This document shows, one piece after another, positions 22,801-34,000 of a stretch of 64,000 nucleotides of DNA. Position 1 is the stretch's first letter; every line of letters starts with the position of its first letter. The DNA comes from Balanoglossus misakiensis (lineage: Eukaryota > Hemichordata), in NCBI GenBank assembly GCA_040954595.2, contig CM082581.2, positions 2,852,001-2,916,000 of the forward strand, written 5' to 3'. Under the pieces are notes generated by a model that was not told where the DNA came from, did no database searches, and saw nothing but the letters and a program-made list of their open reading frames with translations. A program made the position numbers and the translations under genes.

Positions 22801-24636
22801 CACTCTCCTAAAATTATCTGCGGGAGTGGTGGGCGAGTGATTTAACAGCTCTCCGTATGATCTTGACTGGGTTTCCTTTTGGTTTTGCATTAAGGACGCA
22901 ATATATATATTTATTTTATTAAATGTTTTTGTTGAAAAATACTGCCTCAAGTTGAATAAAGAAACATTTTGAACTGCCACTGTCCTGTAAGACGGCAAAT
23001 GTATGGTTACCAGTAGACTGCAATGTGATGCTTTGAATTCAGCTCTTATCTATCACCCTTTAGGGACTCGTCAGTTTCTTAAAGGGGAAATCCGGCTGAT
23101 TTCTACATATTTGGTAGCTTTGAGGTCACTCTTACAGAAAAAAAACATATTCGCAATGTATTAGTCGCGCGATTTTTTACAAAATCGAGGGAAAGTTGGC
23201 AGAATTTCCAATATGGCGTTAACTGTAATTTGAATCATGGGAAAAAAGCGCCAGGACCAACTTCCGCCCACCTTGGTGTGGGTGATACCATTTTCCGATT
23301 GGTGTCACTGCGTCACAGGCTAAGCGTATTTGTATATTTTTCATGGGTTATAGCTCATGAAAACTGTCAATAGATGACACATTTTCGACTTTGCTGATGA
23401 TTGTTTATCAACTGATGCAAAGAACAAACAATAGCTATGAAAATACGCCTAGTCTGTCGCCCAGTGACACCAAATCGGAGAATGTTATCACCCACACCAT
23501 GGTGGGCGGAAGTCAGTCCTGGCGCTTTTTTTCCCATGATTCAAATTACAGTAAACGCCATATTGGAAATTCTGCCAACTTTCCCTCGATTTTGTAAAAA
23601 AAAGCGCGACTTATACATGGCGAACATTTTTTTTTCTGATAAAGTGTCCTCAAAGCTACCAAATTATGTAGAAATCAGCTACGCCGGATTTCCCCTTTAA
23701 GCCAAGTGTGGGGAGGAGGGGGGGGGGGCGGTGAATTGTAGGGGATCACCCTGTTTTGGAATTGAATGATGGGGGAGAGGGTCACCTTGTTTTGGAAATG
23801 CTGAATGAGGGACACAAAAATGCATTTTCAAGCTCTTTATATCACAAAATTTTCTAATGAGAGAGGGGGACACCCCCTCCCACACCTTCACTCTACGACA
23901 CCTTTCATGTATTACATGTAGCTGGTTTGTCTTACTGTACCAGGCAGCACATGGTACTTGCCTTCCCCCTACTCATGGTAACTTTGACTCATTTTTTTAT
24001 TTGAGGGGCAAAAGGTGAAATTTGTCCTCCCAACATTGTTAATTTGCTTTTCTGTTCATTAAAATGCTGCTTTGAGCTCTGTATTTTATAAAAATAATTT
24101 CTAATGTGTGAGGGGGACACCCCCTCCCACTCCTTCATTTCTCTTGATTTACATATACTATGTCTGCTAACTATCACAATGACTTGTATTATCTTATTGA
24201 TATTCAAATTTATGCATACATGCAAATTGTCACTGTTATTCATTTGCGAAGTTTTTGAAAGTTGGCATGGGGGGGGGGGGGTCACCCACTTTTCAATATG
24301 CAATAAAGGGGGGGGGTCACCCACTTTTTTTGATATCGACAAAATAGAATCCACCGCCCCACCCCCAGGCTGAAGAAACCGACAAGTCCCTTATGAACAA
24401 CTAAAACACTGTTACGCCAAGTTGCGGGTAGGTGCCCTGAAAAGTTAATTTCGAGTCCTGAGCCCTACGATTCCCCTTGACGTTTTTGTCCTCCGTCCAA
24501 AACAAAAATCGTCAAGGGGAGTCGTAGGGTTACAAAACTGCAACAAACCTCTTTCAAGCTCCTCATCACTGAGTTCTTCGTTTTCATCGCCAGTGTCGGC
24601 TTTCAACCACCATTCGTCGGCAAGTCCATCAGCCAT
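19814..24636 (-). CDS. CMSS1: CMSS1 (Cms1 ribosomal small subunit homologue)
   Basis: Exons on the complement: 24636-24549, 22314-22196, 21971-21842, 20906-20712, 20074-19814. The start gives MADGLADEWW followed by an acidic stretch, as in vertebrate CMSS1. A Lys-rich exon follows, then a helical exon, then LFAKHMK, and GIGTPFRII, YVILDWNWRD and a KLGLF end, all hallmark CMSS1 motifs. The family is a helicase-like, probably nucleolar protein linked to small-subunit ribosome assembly; yeast Cms1 is the counterpart. The 21842 exon ends in phase 1 and the 20906 exon starts in phase 0, so one exon between them is not found. AATAAA overlaps the region just after the stop on the complement (19808-19813). 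Introns contain two foldback elements, a G-rich repeat and a tandem duplication. Confidence 0.92.
20281..20580. repeat. Perfect 150-bp tandem duplication
   Basis: Bases 20281-20430 and 20431-20580 read identically by eye. Each unit ends in ACCTGTCTAAACTAA, like the end of a pogo-type MITE (compare 40834-41019). It lies in the last CMSS1 intron. Confidence 0.93.
21305..21660. mobile_element. TTAA foldback MITE, family A, copy 1
   Basis: Starts TTAAAGGGACAAAGTC and ends with its reverse complement. The two halves are complementary over most of the length, so a transcript would fold as a long hairpin. Relatives are at 47900, 51528, 54495 and 62613. It lies in a CMSS1 intron. Confidence 0.85.
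23079..23700. mobile_element. TTAA foldback MITE, family B
   Basis: About 620 bp with ends TTAAAGGGGAAATCCGGC and the complement. The arms extend more than 200 bases with scattered mismatches (for example AATATGGCGTT / AACGCCATATT). It has no coding capacity and lies in CMSS1 intron 1. Confidence 0.85.
23701..24370 (-). repeat. Poly-G-tract dispersed repeat (related to 16541-17258)
   Basis: G runs of 7-12 bases followed by GTCACCCACTTTT-like words, plus two copies of a GAGGGGGACACCCCCTCCCAC module (near 23864 and 24110). The stretch at about 24010-24130 is the reverse complement of the core near 16900-17020. It lies in CMSS1 intron 1. Confidence 0.65.
24463..24529. repeat. 67-bp hairpin next to CMSS1 exon 1
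   Basis: Arms 24463-24482 and 24510-24529 are complementary over 20 bases with one mismatch, and the pairing continues inward through a T/A run. It lies about 20 bases inside CMSS1 intron 1. Confidence 0.8.
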
Positions 24637-25402
24637 GCTTGGTTTCTCCGACCGGAAGTTGAACAGAAACCGACATTCGTTTATTTCTAAAATGTCGGTT
24701 CGGCTAAAAAGAAAATAGTACGCGGATTCCAAACTTCGAACAAACAAGAAGGAATTAGCAGAAATAAGGCAAATTTATCATTACATAAACATAATAATAA
24801 CGTGTTAAAGGTACGAAATGCGACAGAAATTCTGAAAAATAGAGCTACAAATTAAGTATTGCTTTTAGTTTCCGCGTTGATCCGAAACACATGAAACAGA
24901 TGAGGCCAACTTGCACGGGAGCTGTTACAGTTGCAGCACAATATAAATGTTACCTGTTTTTTAAAATAGTTTTGATGAGAGTTTCTGATCAGGTATTGTC
25001 ACGGGCAGATATTTGTTTTATCAGTTATTTCCAGCGATGCTGTGTGGGTCAGCCATGGAGGTGTATTTGAATCCGAAACGAATCTGATGTGTAAACTTTC
25101 TGAAATCGCATCGCACTTCCGATGCGCAGAATGCATGCAGGTTTGCAGGTAGCGTTGTTGATGTTAGTGAACTATTTCCTTCACAGACTGTCTTTTTGTG
25201 GTTAGGAATAACCCAAAGCTCGTCTTTTGGCTGGTTTCGACCCATAATATTCCAAGGAACCCATCTAAATCGTGTCCGGGATCAGGAGCGTTATAATTTA
25301 TATTTTTTCAATGGAGCCACCACAGCTGAGATGAGCTATTACTATTAGCGTCTGCAGATCGCCTGTGTTTATTATGCGACAGTGACCTTGGTAGGATCCG
25401 TC
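24637..25402. promoter_or_regulatory. Divergent intergenic region between CMSS1 and C2CD5
   Basis: The two start codons face away from each other 766 bases apart, so both promoters must lie here or in untranslated exons. An unexplained 74-codon frame on the complement (25245-25021) starts MGRNQPKDELWVI and could be random. I cannot point to a specific promoter element. Confidence 0.55.
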
Positions 25403-28400
25403 ATGCCAGGAAAACTAAAAGTACGCGTGATAGCAGGCAGAGACCTGCCTGTAATGGACAGGGCCAGTGAAAGGGCCGATGCGTTTGTTGAGGTAAGGCA
25501 AGAAATTAATACACACTCACAGTCATGTTATTGATTGAGTTGTCATGCCTTGTATGTGTTGTATTTGCATGTAACTGTCGTCGGTTTCCTGAAACTTGTT
25601 GTAGTGCCAGAGTGCAATGCGTGATATCATGCAAGTTGTACGTAACTTTGTATGAATTTCCAGCGGATTTGAAGCAAAATGATGCATGTCATTGTCATCC
25701 TTGTGCGGTAAATGATCCCTGCATTTTTCGAGTGCCAGAGTCGTCTAGTACTAAAATAGGAGTGCAATGCTCGGCCAGATAGTAGAGCGGCATAACAGAT
25801 TGATTGTGCATTTTGTGATAAAAGCACCAAACTTGGCTGAGATGTGTGTTAATGTGTACTAAACAAATTCAGATAGCGAGCCACTAAATATATGTTGAAG
25901 AGTTTCCCTGGCAACAATTTTTTGTTCATTTTTCTTTCAAAATGGCCGCCAATACAGATAATCTCACTCATAAAATAACAACTGTCAAACACCAAAATAA
26001 ATTCAGATTACAATATTTGAAACAAGAAACTGTGGAAAGAGTAATTTGCACAGTATTTAACATCACTGAACTAGTTATGGGGGTAAATACAGGTTCAAGA
26101 TTCTTCAGTCGCTAAAGAAATTCAAGTTTGGTAATTATAGCTTAACAAATTTAGTTAAAACAATGTTGTTATTATTATTATTTATTTATTATCGAGAGCC
26201 AGCTCATATAAAAAGGACAAGTATATACAAAATTACAGCCAACACACAGACATTAAATAAAAATAAAAAACACACATTGAGAGACATTAAGATACAGCTA
26301 GTAAGGTTAAAAAGTCTAAAAATTCAAATGCAGTCAAGAAAGAATCTCTTCCAAAACGTACTATGATACATTATAAAAGGGTTGATTCCCACGACAATAA
26401 GAGAGTTCTTGCTCTTCCACAACCTAAGATAAAATTTTGAGTGCAGAGTACGCTGTTTACAATCAAATGTTAAAATATTGCTATGAACAAAGGTATTAGA
26501 AATACTAATCCTTCTGTTGATCCCTAACAATATCCTATAGCTGTTGTTATATGCAACTCGGACATCATTTAAGCAATAACTATTAAAAACACTCCAAAGG
26601 TGGGAGCAATACATAGAAGAACAAAAAACTTGAAATAAACGAATTTTGACTTTATAAGTACAGTTCCAAAAATTACGTATTAACGAGTTGGCTCTGGCAT
26701 AAAAAAGCCTCATTTGTCGTTTTATATCGTCGCTATCGTCTCCATTGGTATTAAAAATAACCCCCAGGTAAGAGTGCTTGTTAACAAACAACAGCTTCTC
26801 CCCATACAAATACACATGTGGGATCTTCAAATTATTAAACTTTTTAGGGAGAATACACAGACATTTAGATTTAATTGCATTAAAAACAATATCATGATCA
26901 TTTGCATAATGGGTGCACACATTTAAGAGATTATTAATTCCTTTCGCACTGGGGCAGATCAATACTATATCATCTGCATATAACAGATGGTTCATACATT
27001 TACCACCAAGATGACACCCAATATTTTTTTTGACAAGTAAGTCACTAAGCTTGTCGACATAAACTGAAAACAGACGCGGGGAAAGTATGCTCCCCTGTCT
27101 TACACCATTGCGAGTATTAAAACTCTCAGAAAGAACTGTACCCCATCGAACAACAAACTCTTGTATAACCATAAATATATAATACATGTATTATAAAAGT
27201 GGCCTGGCATAACCAAAATTTTCATAACATTCCTGCATTTTGTGATAAAAGTGTTAGTTTAACAAGTGATTCATCCCTCATCAATGAAACTCTGCCACCA
27301 GGCTATAGCATCATCAGTGTTCCGCGTAAAGGTCGTGGGGGAGGCATCGCTACGATTTTTAAATCTTCACTGTTAGTGTCACAATGTCCACCTTCTACCT
27401 CAATCAAGTCGTTTGAATTAATGGAGGTACGTATAAAAACTCCATCGTCGCATATCACACTAGCCACGGTTTACCGTCCTCCTCCGAATAAAACAAATGG
27501 TTTCACTGTTGATGACTTCGTTAATGACTTCACTGACTTCTTGTCTTCTCATCTCACCAACAACGCCCCTCTTGTCATCACTGGCGACTTCAATTTTCAT
27601 ATTGACAATCTGAACTGCCCAAATGCCCGGAAATATCATGACATTCTGGAGTCGTTTTCTATGAGTCAATTGATAACTTCTCCTACACATCGTGCTGGCC
27701 ATACTATTGACCATATCATTACTCGTGCTGATGACAGTACCATCGCTGATGTCCGAGTTGAACCGATCCATGCGATCTCTGATCATTTCCCAGTGTTATT
27801 CTCAATACGCAATTACTCTTACGTTAGAAACACGCGTAAATCTGTTACATCAAGGGATATGAAATCCTTTTCCGTTAATGGTTTCGCTGCTGAATTATCT
27901 GCATCCATCCGCCTTCAACCCGATGCTGACGTATCTACTAATTGGGATTTGCTTAAAAACACTGTTAGCGATATATTTGATCGCCATGCACCAACCCGTG
28001 TGAGACTAGTGCCAAATAGGCGACCAGTGCCATGGATTAATCAGTCAATCATCGATGCCCGGTTGAAAAGAATGAAGGCAGAAAAAATGTGGAGAAAATC
28101 TAGGTTGGAAGTACATCGCCAGATTTACAGGGCCTGTCGGACCGACGTCGTTCGCCTTGTGGATGCTGCTAAAAAGAACCATTATGTCGGCCTTGTTGAC
28201 GAGTGCTCAGGTAACCAAAAACAATTATTCAAGGTCGTAAAGGGACTGCTTGGTCACAATAACACATCCACTGTACTACCAAAACATGATGATTCTCTGG
28301 AATTAGCAAATCGTTTTGCAAAATTCTTCATTAATCGCGTAAAATCACTAACTATAAATATGGGCAATTCCATTCGACATCATTCACAACCACAAACTGA

Positions 28401-31034
28401 ATTGAAATCCGATTGTCGCCTTAATGCCTTTGAGCCTACAACAGCTGATGAAATTGACAAGGTTATTCGTGCATCGCCTTCATCTACTTGTCGCCTTGAT
28501 CCGATTCCTACCAAGATCTTCAAACATTCTGACATTTTACAAGTTTTGTTACCACATATCACAGAAATCTTCAATAACTCTCTGCAGTATGGTGCTGTAC
28601 CTCCTCATTTCAAGGAAGCCATCGTTAAACCTCTACTTAAAAAGCCATCTCTTGATCATGAAGTTCTCAAAAATTTCCGTCCTGTATCCAACCTGCCGTT
28701 TTTGTCGAAGATCCTGGAACGTATTGTTGCCAAGAGACTGACTTCTCACATTGTCAACCATTCATTGGACGAGCCTTTGCAATCTGCTTACAAGCCAGGA
28801 CACAGTACTGAGACTGCTCTCCTCAAAGTAACAAATGACATTTTGCTTGCTCTTGATGAAAAAAGAGATGTTTTCTTGGTATTACTCGATCTTTCCGCAG
28901 CATTTGACACTGTGAACCATACCATTTTACTCAATCGCTTAAGAGACCGCTTCGGTCTCTCAGATACTGTTCTCATGTGGTTTAAGTCATACCTTTCCAA
29001 TCGTAGTCAGTGTGTACTTGTAAATTCCACCCAATCACCTTTTTATCCGCTCGACACTGGGGTACCACAGGGATCAGTTCTTGGTCCCATACTTTTCAAT
29101 ATGTACACGTCTCCATTAGGTGAATTAGTTCAAAGTCATGGTTGTCTTTATAGTTTTTATGCAGATGACTCTTCACTTTATATGTCTTTTAGTAAAGACA
29201 ACGCAGCAAGAACTGTTTCAAATCTTGAACTTTGTATTTCTGATGTTAGGTTTTGGATGTCTGAAAACTTCTTGTGCTTAAACGATGATAAGACTGAATT
29301 TGTTATTTTCTCTGGTATTTTGGGTGATCTGTCTGCTAGAGGGATTTCAGAAATTCGTGTTGGCGATTCTCTGATTCCCGTCCATTGTCAGGCTAAGAGC
29401 CTTGGAGTGATCCTTGACTCTTGTCTGACAATGAAGCCACATATTGGACAGATCTGCCGCTCTGCCACTTTTCATTTACGTCGCATTGCGCTTATCCGCA
29501 AATATTTATCTCATTCAGCTACAGAGCAATTAGTTCATGCATTCATTACGTCTCGAATTGATTCATGTAATTCACTTTTATTTGGGCTCCCGAAGTATTC
29601 AATCAACCGTATCCAACGCGTTCAGAATATTGCTGCTAGAATTGTAACTCGTTCTAAAATCACCTGTCACATCACTCCAATTTTGTATCAGTTGCACTGG
29701 CTACCTGTTACAGAGCGTATTGTTTTTAAGATGTTAGTTCTCATTTTTAAATCCATTCATAAACTTGGTCCAATCTATCTTTCTAGCATGACTAATCTAT
29801 ATGTTCCATGTCGCAATTTAAGGTCAGCTGATCAGTTCAAACTCTGCCCTGTTCGATCACGCACCAAGAGTTATGGTGATCGTGCTTTTACTGTTGCTGC
29901 TCCAATTCTTTGGAATAATCTTCCACTCACCATTCGCCAGGCACCAGACTTATCTGTTTTTAAATCAAATGTTAAAACTTTACTTTTTAAATCTGTTTTT
30001 TAGCCATTTGTTGTATTGTACTTTTGCTTTAAGCGTCATTGATCACATTTTTTTGTGGATACTGACGCTATACAAATAAATTATTTTTATTATTATGTCG
30101 CCGGGAGTTCTTCCACTTTTACCCGGGCAGTACTTTTCTATTGTTGAGATCATTGCCATGCATAGCGCCCTCACGAGCCTGCAGGGGGAGAACGTCCTAC
30201 ATCATGGCGTCCCTCACCATGCAGGCAAGTGTATTTGTAGCGTCCAGATTTCTATCGAATATTTTCTATGTAAAGGTTGGCATCCATGCCCCATGTTATA
30301 CCACGGACAAAAGTAACATTTTGAGAACACTCGTTGAAAGTTTCAGTGTTTGATGTTGGATATTTTTCATGTTTTATTCCACTCTGTACTTACCATTTGT
30401 AGGCTTGTGTGCAGTGCCTATTGTCGTGCATGTTATTCCCATGTGTCAGTTCCTGACCATTTCGTACTTACCTGCCAATATATCGTTGTTCAGTGGTTTC
30501 CATACAATTTAAACAAACAGATATGACTACCTTTGGTATATCAAGCTATTTTATTTAGTGTTTTCAGAGTTTTGTAAGCTTCACACAGGCCATGTAGTGC
30601 GTCACATGACTAGACACCCTAGCTTACTGTGGATTGTTGAAACCCCATTTATTGAACCCATAACTCAGTGTACGTTCTTTTCCCTTCTACATCATGGCGT
30701 CCCTCACCATGCAGGCGATGCGGAAGAAAATAAAACAAGCAATGTGAAGCCATAACTGGTGTCGGCTGAGTTTATTATGTGTGAGCGGTACTGTGACACT
30801 GATCAACAGAAAATAACACAACGCAATGACAATAAGACAGAACTATTGAAGTACAGAACTATTGAAGTACAGAAAATCAGTGCCACATCTGGTGCCGAGA
30901 CCAGGATTGATCCACAGTTACGACCGTATCCAGTTTATGTGTGTATGCTGATTCAGCCAGCGGAAGTCCAGTGTATGCAGAGTTGCTGTATTGTGTGCGA
31001 GTTGTTGACTGCTCCACAAGGAACTTGCCTGTCG

Positions 31035-31066
<32 letters not shown>

Positions 31067-34000
31067 GAAACACACACACATTTTGCAGACAAACATTTGA
31101 ACAGTGAACTGTGAAAGAAAAGAACAGTGTTTACTGAACTCTGCTTAGAGCAGTACATTGAGTGCCAGTGGTTTGTAGCAGTATTCCGTACAAATATACC
31201 AACCCATGAGTAGCAGTTTATTACCAAATATGCAGAACACAACTGTTGACGATTTGATGACCTTTGACCTTGTTGAAGGGGATGACATCCAAAATCCACG
31301 GGAAGCAGTTCCACCCACTCCGCAACAACCCCCCATCACCATGACAACCCCACACAGACCGGTGAACCAGGGTAACTATGATCCCAATACCCCGCACAGC
31401 CAACCAGTTATGCAGCAACCAAGCATGTTCCTTGCCTCCAGTAATTTGTTTCAACCAAACTTTCAGTCCACCCCATATTTCTGTCCACAACCAGCAGTAC
31501 CACCTGTACAGCCATCATTCCAACCGGCTTTGAACCCACCACCCGTTTCTCAGTATAGAATGAACTCATCACATCAAGTGCGTGGTGTACCGATTTTCAG
31601 CGGGAATCCAGATGGGAAAGTGCTTGTGGAGGACTGGATCAGAGACATCCAATACTTATTCGAAGCCGGTACAATGCCAGAATACCTGCAGTTTGCCACC
31701 ATCATACGACACTTAAGTGGCGAAGCAAGGAAATTGGTCCTCAACCTCCCACCATCACAACAAACCCTGAGTCGTGCTTTCGATGAATTGCGCGCCGAAT
31801 ATGGAGAGGGATGTCTGTCTATGGACCCGATGGGCAGCTTCTATGAAAGACGACAACGTTCAGATGAGTCAGCAAGCTCCTATGCAATAGCCCTAGAAGA
31901 TATGTTGCGACAGGTAGAGGAGAGAATGAACCGTGGTCGACCCTACATGGACAGAGACTATAAACTTACCCAGCAGTTTATGAAGGGTTTGCACGATCAA
32001 AGTGTTTTCAATCGACTGGCTCCTATGAAACCGAGACAAATGACCTTTGCTGAACTTAGGGCTGAGCTTCGTCATCTAGCCAGAGAAGGTAGGCAAACAG
32101 CAAACAAATCGAAGAAAGGCCAGACTCAACCGCATTTTGCGAGAGATAACCATGATCAGACGGGCAATCAGTCGGTGTCATTCATACCAGATCAGACACC
32201 AGGAGTCGACCAGTCCATGGCACAAGTCACCCAGTTACTACAACAAATTGCACTGAACCAGGAACAGCAGGCTGCACGACTTGCCAAACTGGAAGCGAAG
32301 GCCACCAACGCACCGAAACAACCATCTGATCAGAGCAGCAGTACACCGATGTGTACGGCTGGTAAACCAGATCCAGCAGCAGCTAACAGAAAGCCAGCTC
32401 CACGGTTTGATGAGAATACTGTGTGTCATCGTTGTGGTGGTAAAGGACATATAGCTAAGGGATGTTGTTCCAAACCCATCCAGAAGTCCAGGGGATCACC
32501 CAGTGGTGCTGGACATCATACAGCTACACCTTTAAACTAGTTCAACCTGTGGAAGAGGGACATTCCGCAGGTGTTGACACAGTTAGTCCCCCTCGTCAAC
32601 AGAAAGCAGATTCATTACAAGTTCGATCTGGAGTGGAGGTGGTAGACCAATTGGTTGGACCATTGAACGAGACATTGGTGGAAGTGAATGGCATTAAGTG
32701 TAGTACCCTGGTAGACACAGGTTCCCAAGTAACCACAGTGACCGAAGACTTCCTGCAGTCTCATCCTCAGCTATCCAGTAGAACATTGGAATCTGCAGAC
32801 ATTACTATTGAAGGGGCGGGAGGCCAGAGTGTTCCTCATTACGGTGTGACACGGTTAGACTTGACATTTCTTGGGCGGACATATAAGCAAGTACCGGTAT
32901 TTGTTGTCCCACATACAGCGTATCGCAAGAAAGTGCCATTGTTGATTGGAACGAATGTGATACGTACTAGCCGCAACGATTTGAGAGCCATACATGGACA
33001 CTGCTACCATAGCCAAGTTAAACGGACATCAGAAGTATGGTATAGTGCCTATAGGCAAGTGGGGAAAACAGAGCTTGGTGGGAAGTCTGGATTGATAGGT
33101 CAAGCAAAATACAGGGGCCGTCGGCCCATGACTATACCACCAGGAGAAGAGGCCCACATTCCCTGTCGTGTGCCAAGGGGTCCCGCCAGGATGATGTACA
33201 CTGCACTCATAGAAGGCCCGCAAACTCGATGTGTTCCAGATGGGTTGGCTATTGGCAGAGTACTAGCCGATATTGACGGAGGACAGACAAGCGTAAGAGT
33301 TTGTAATTACTCGTCTAAGCCCCTGGTCATCTGGCCAAAGACCTGCGTTGCAGAGTTGCATGCTGTAGAGAGCGAGGATGACCTTCCAGCCCTCAGGGAA
33401 CCCAGGAAATCAGACAAACATAAGCAAAACAGTACTAGAAAGGGCAGGTCCAGGAACCGCAGAACAATGCAGTCCGGGCGTGATCATGCACCTCCACGAC
33501 TGAGTCCACCCCAATGTCAGAGTACTACGCAGTCTGCATGGGATGGTATCCCTCCTGTCGATTCGAGTGGTGTAGCAGCAGATAACCTTGAACAGCTTCA
33601 AGCTTTAAAGGATCTCCTGCGGAAGAATGCCGATGTGTTCTCAAAACATTCTATGGACTACGGTAGAACGACTACCATCCAGCACGAAATACCGCTTGTG
33701 GACAACCAGCCATTTCGGTTACCACCCCGTAGAATACCCCCAACGCAGTACCAAGAGATCAAAGAGCATATTGCAGACATGGAGTCAGCGGGAGTGATTA
33801 GACCCAGCAAGAGCCCTTATGCGTCTCCCATCGTTATTGTGCGCAAAAAGGATGGCTCTCCCAGGATCTGTATCGATTACCGTGAACTCAATAAACGTTC
33901 CATCAAAGATGCATTTCCCATGCCCCGTATTGATGATGCGCTGGAGGCCCTTGGGCAGGCAAAGTACTTCTCTACGCTGGACCTTACCTCTGGATATTGG

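Noticed and set aside
24104-24373. Frames with KGGG/GGGVTHF-like repeats
   Set aside because: Products of the poly-G runs in the dispersed repeat; similar frames appear on different strands at each copy, with no conserved gene around them.
25021-25245. 74-codon minus-strand frame starting MGRNQPKDEL
   Set aside because: Lies between CMSS1 and C2CD5 and reads moderately protein-like, but no family is recognised and no downstream exon in phase was found; not strong enough to call.
30141-30755. Short frames in both LTRs
   Set aside because: Non-coding LTR sequence duplicated at both ends of the Gypsy element.
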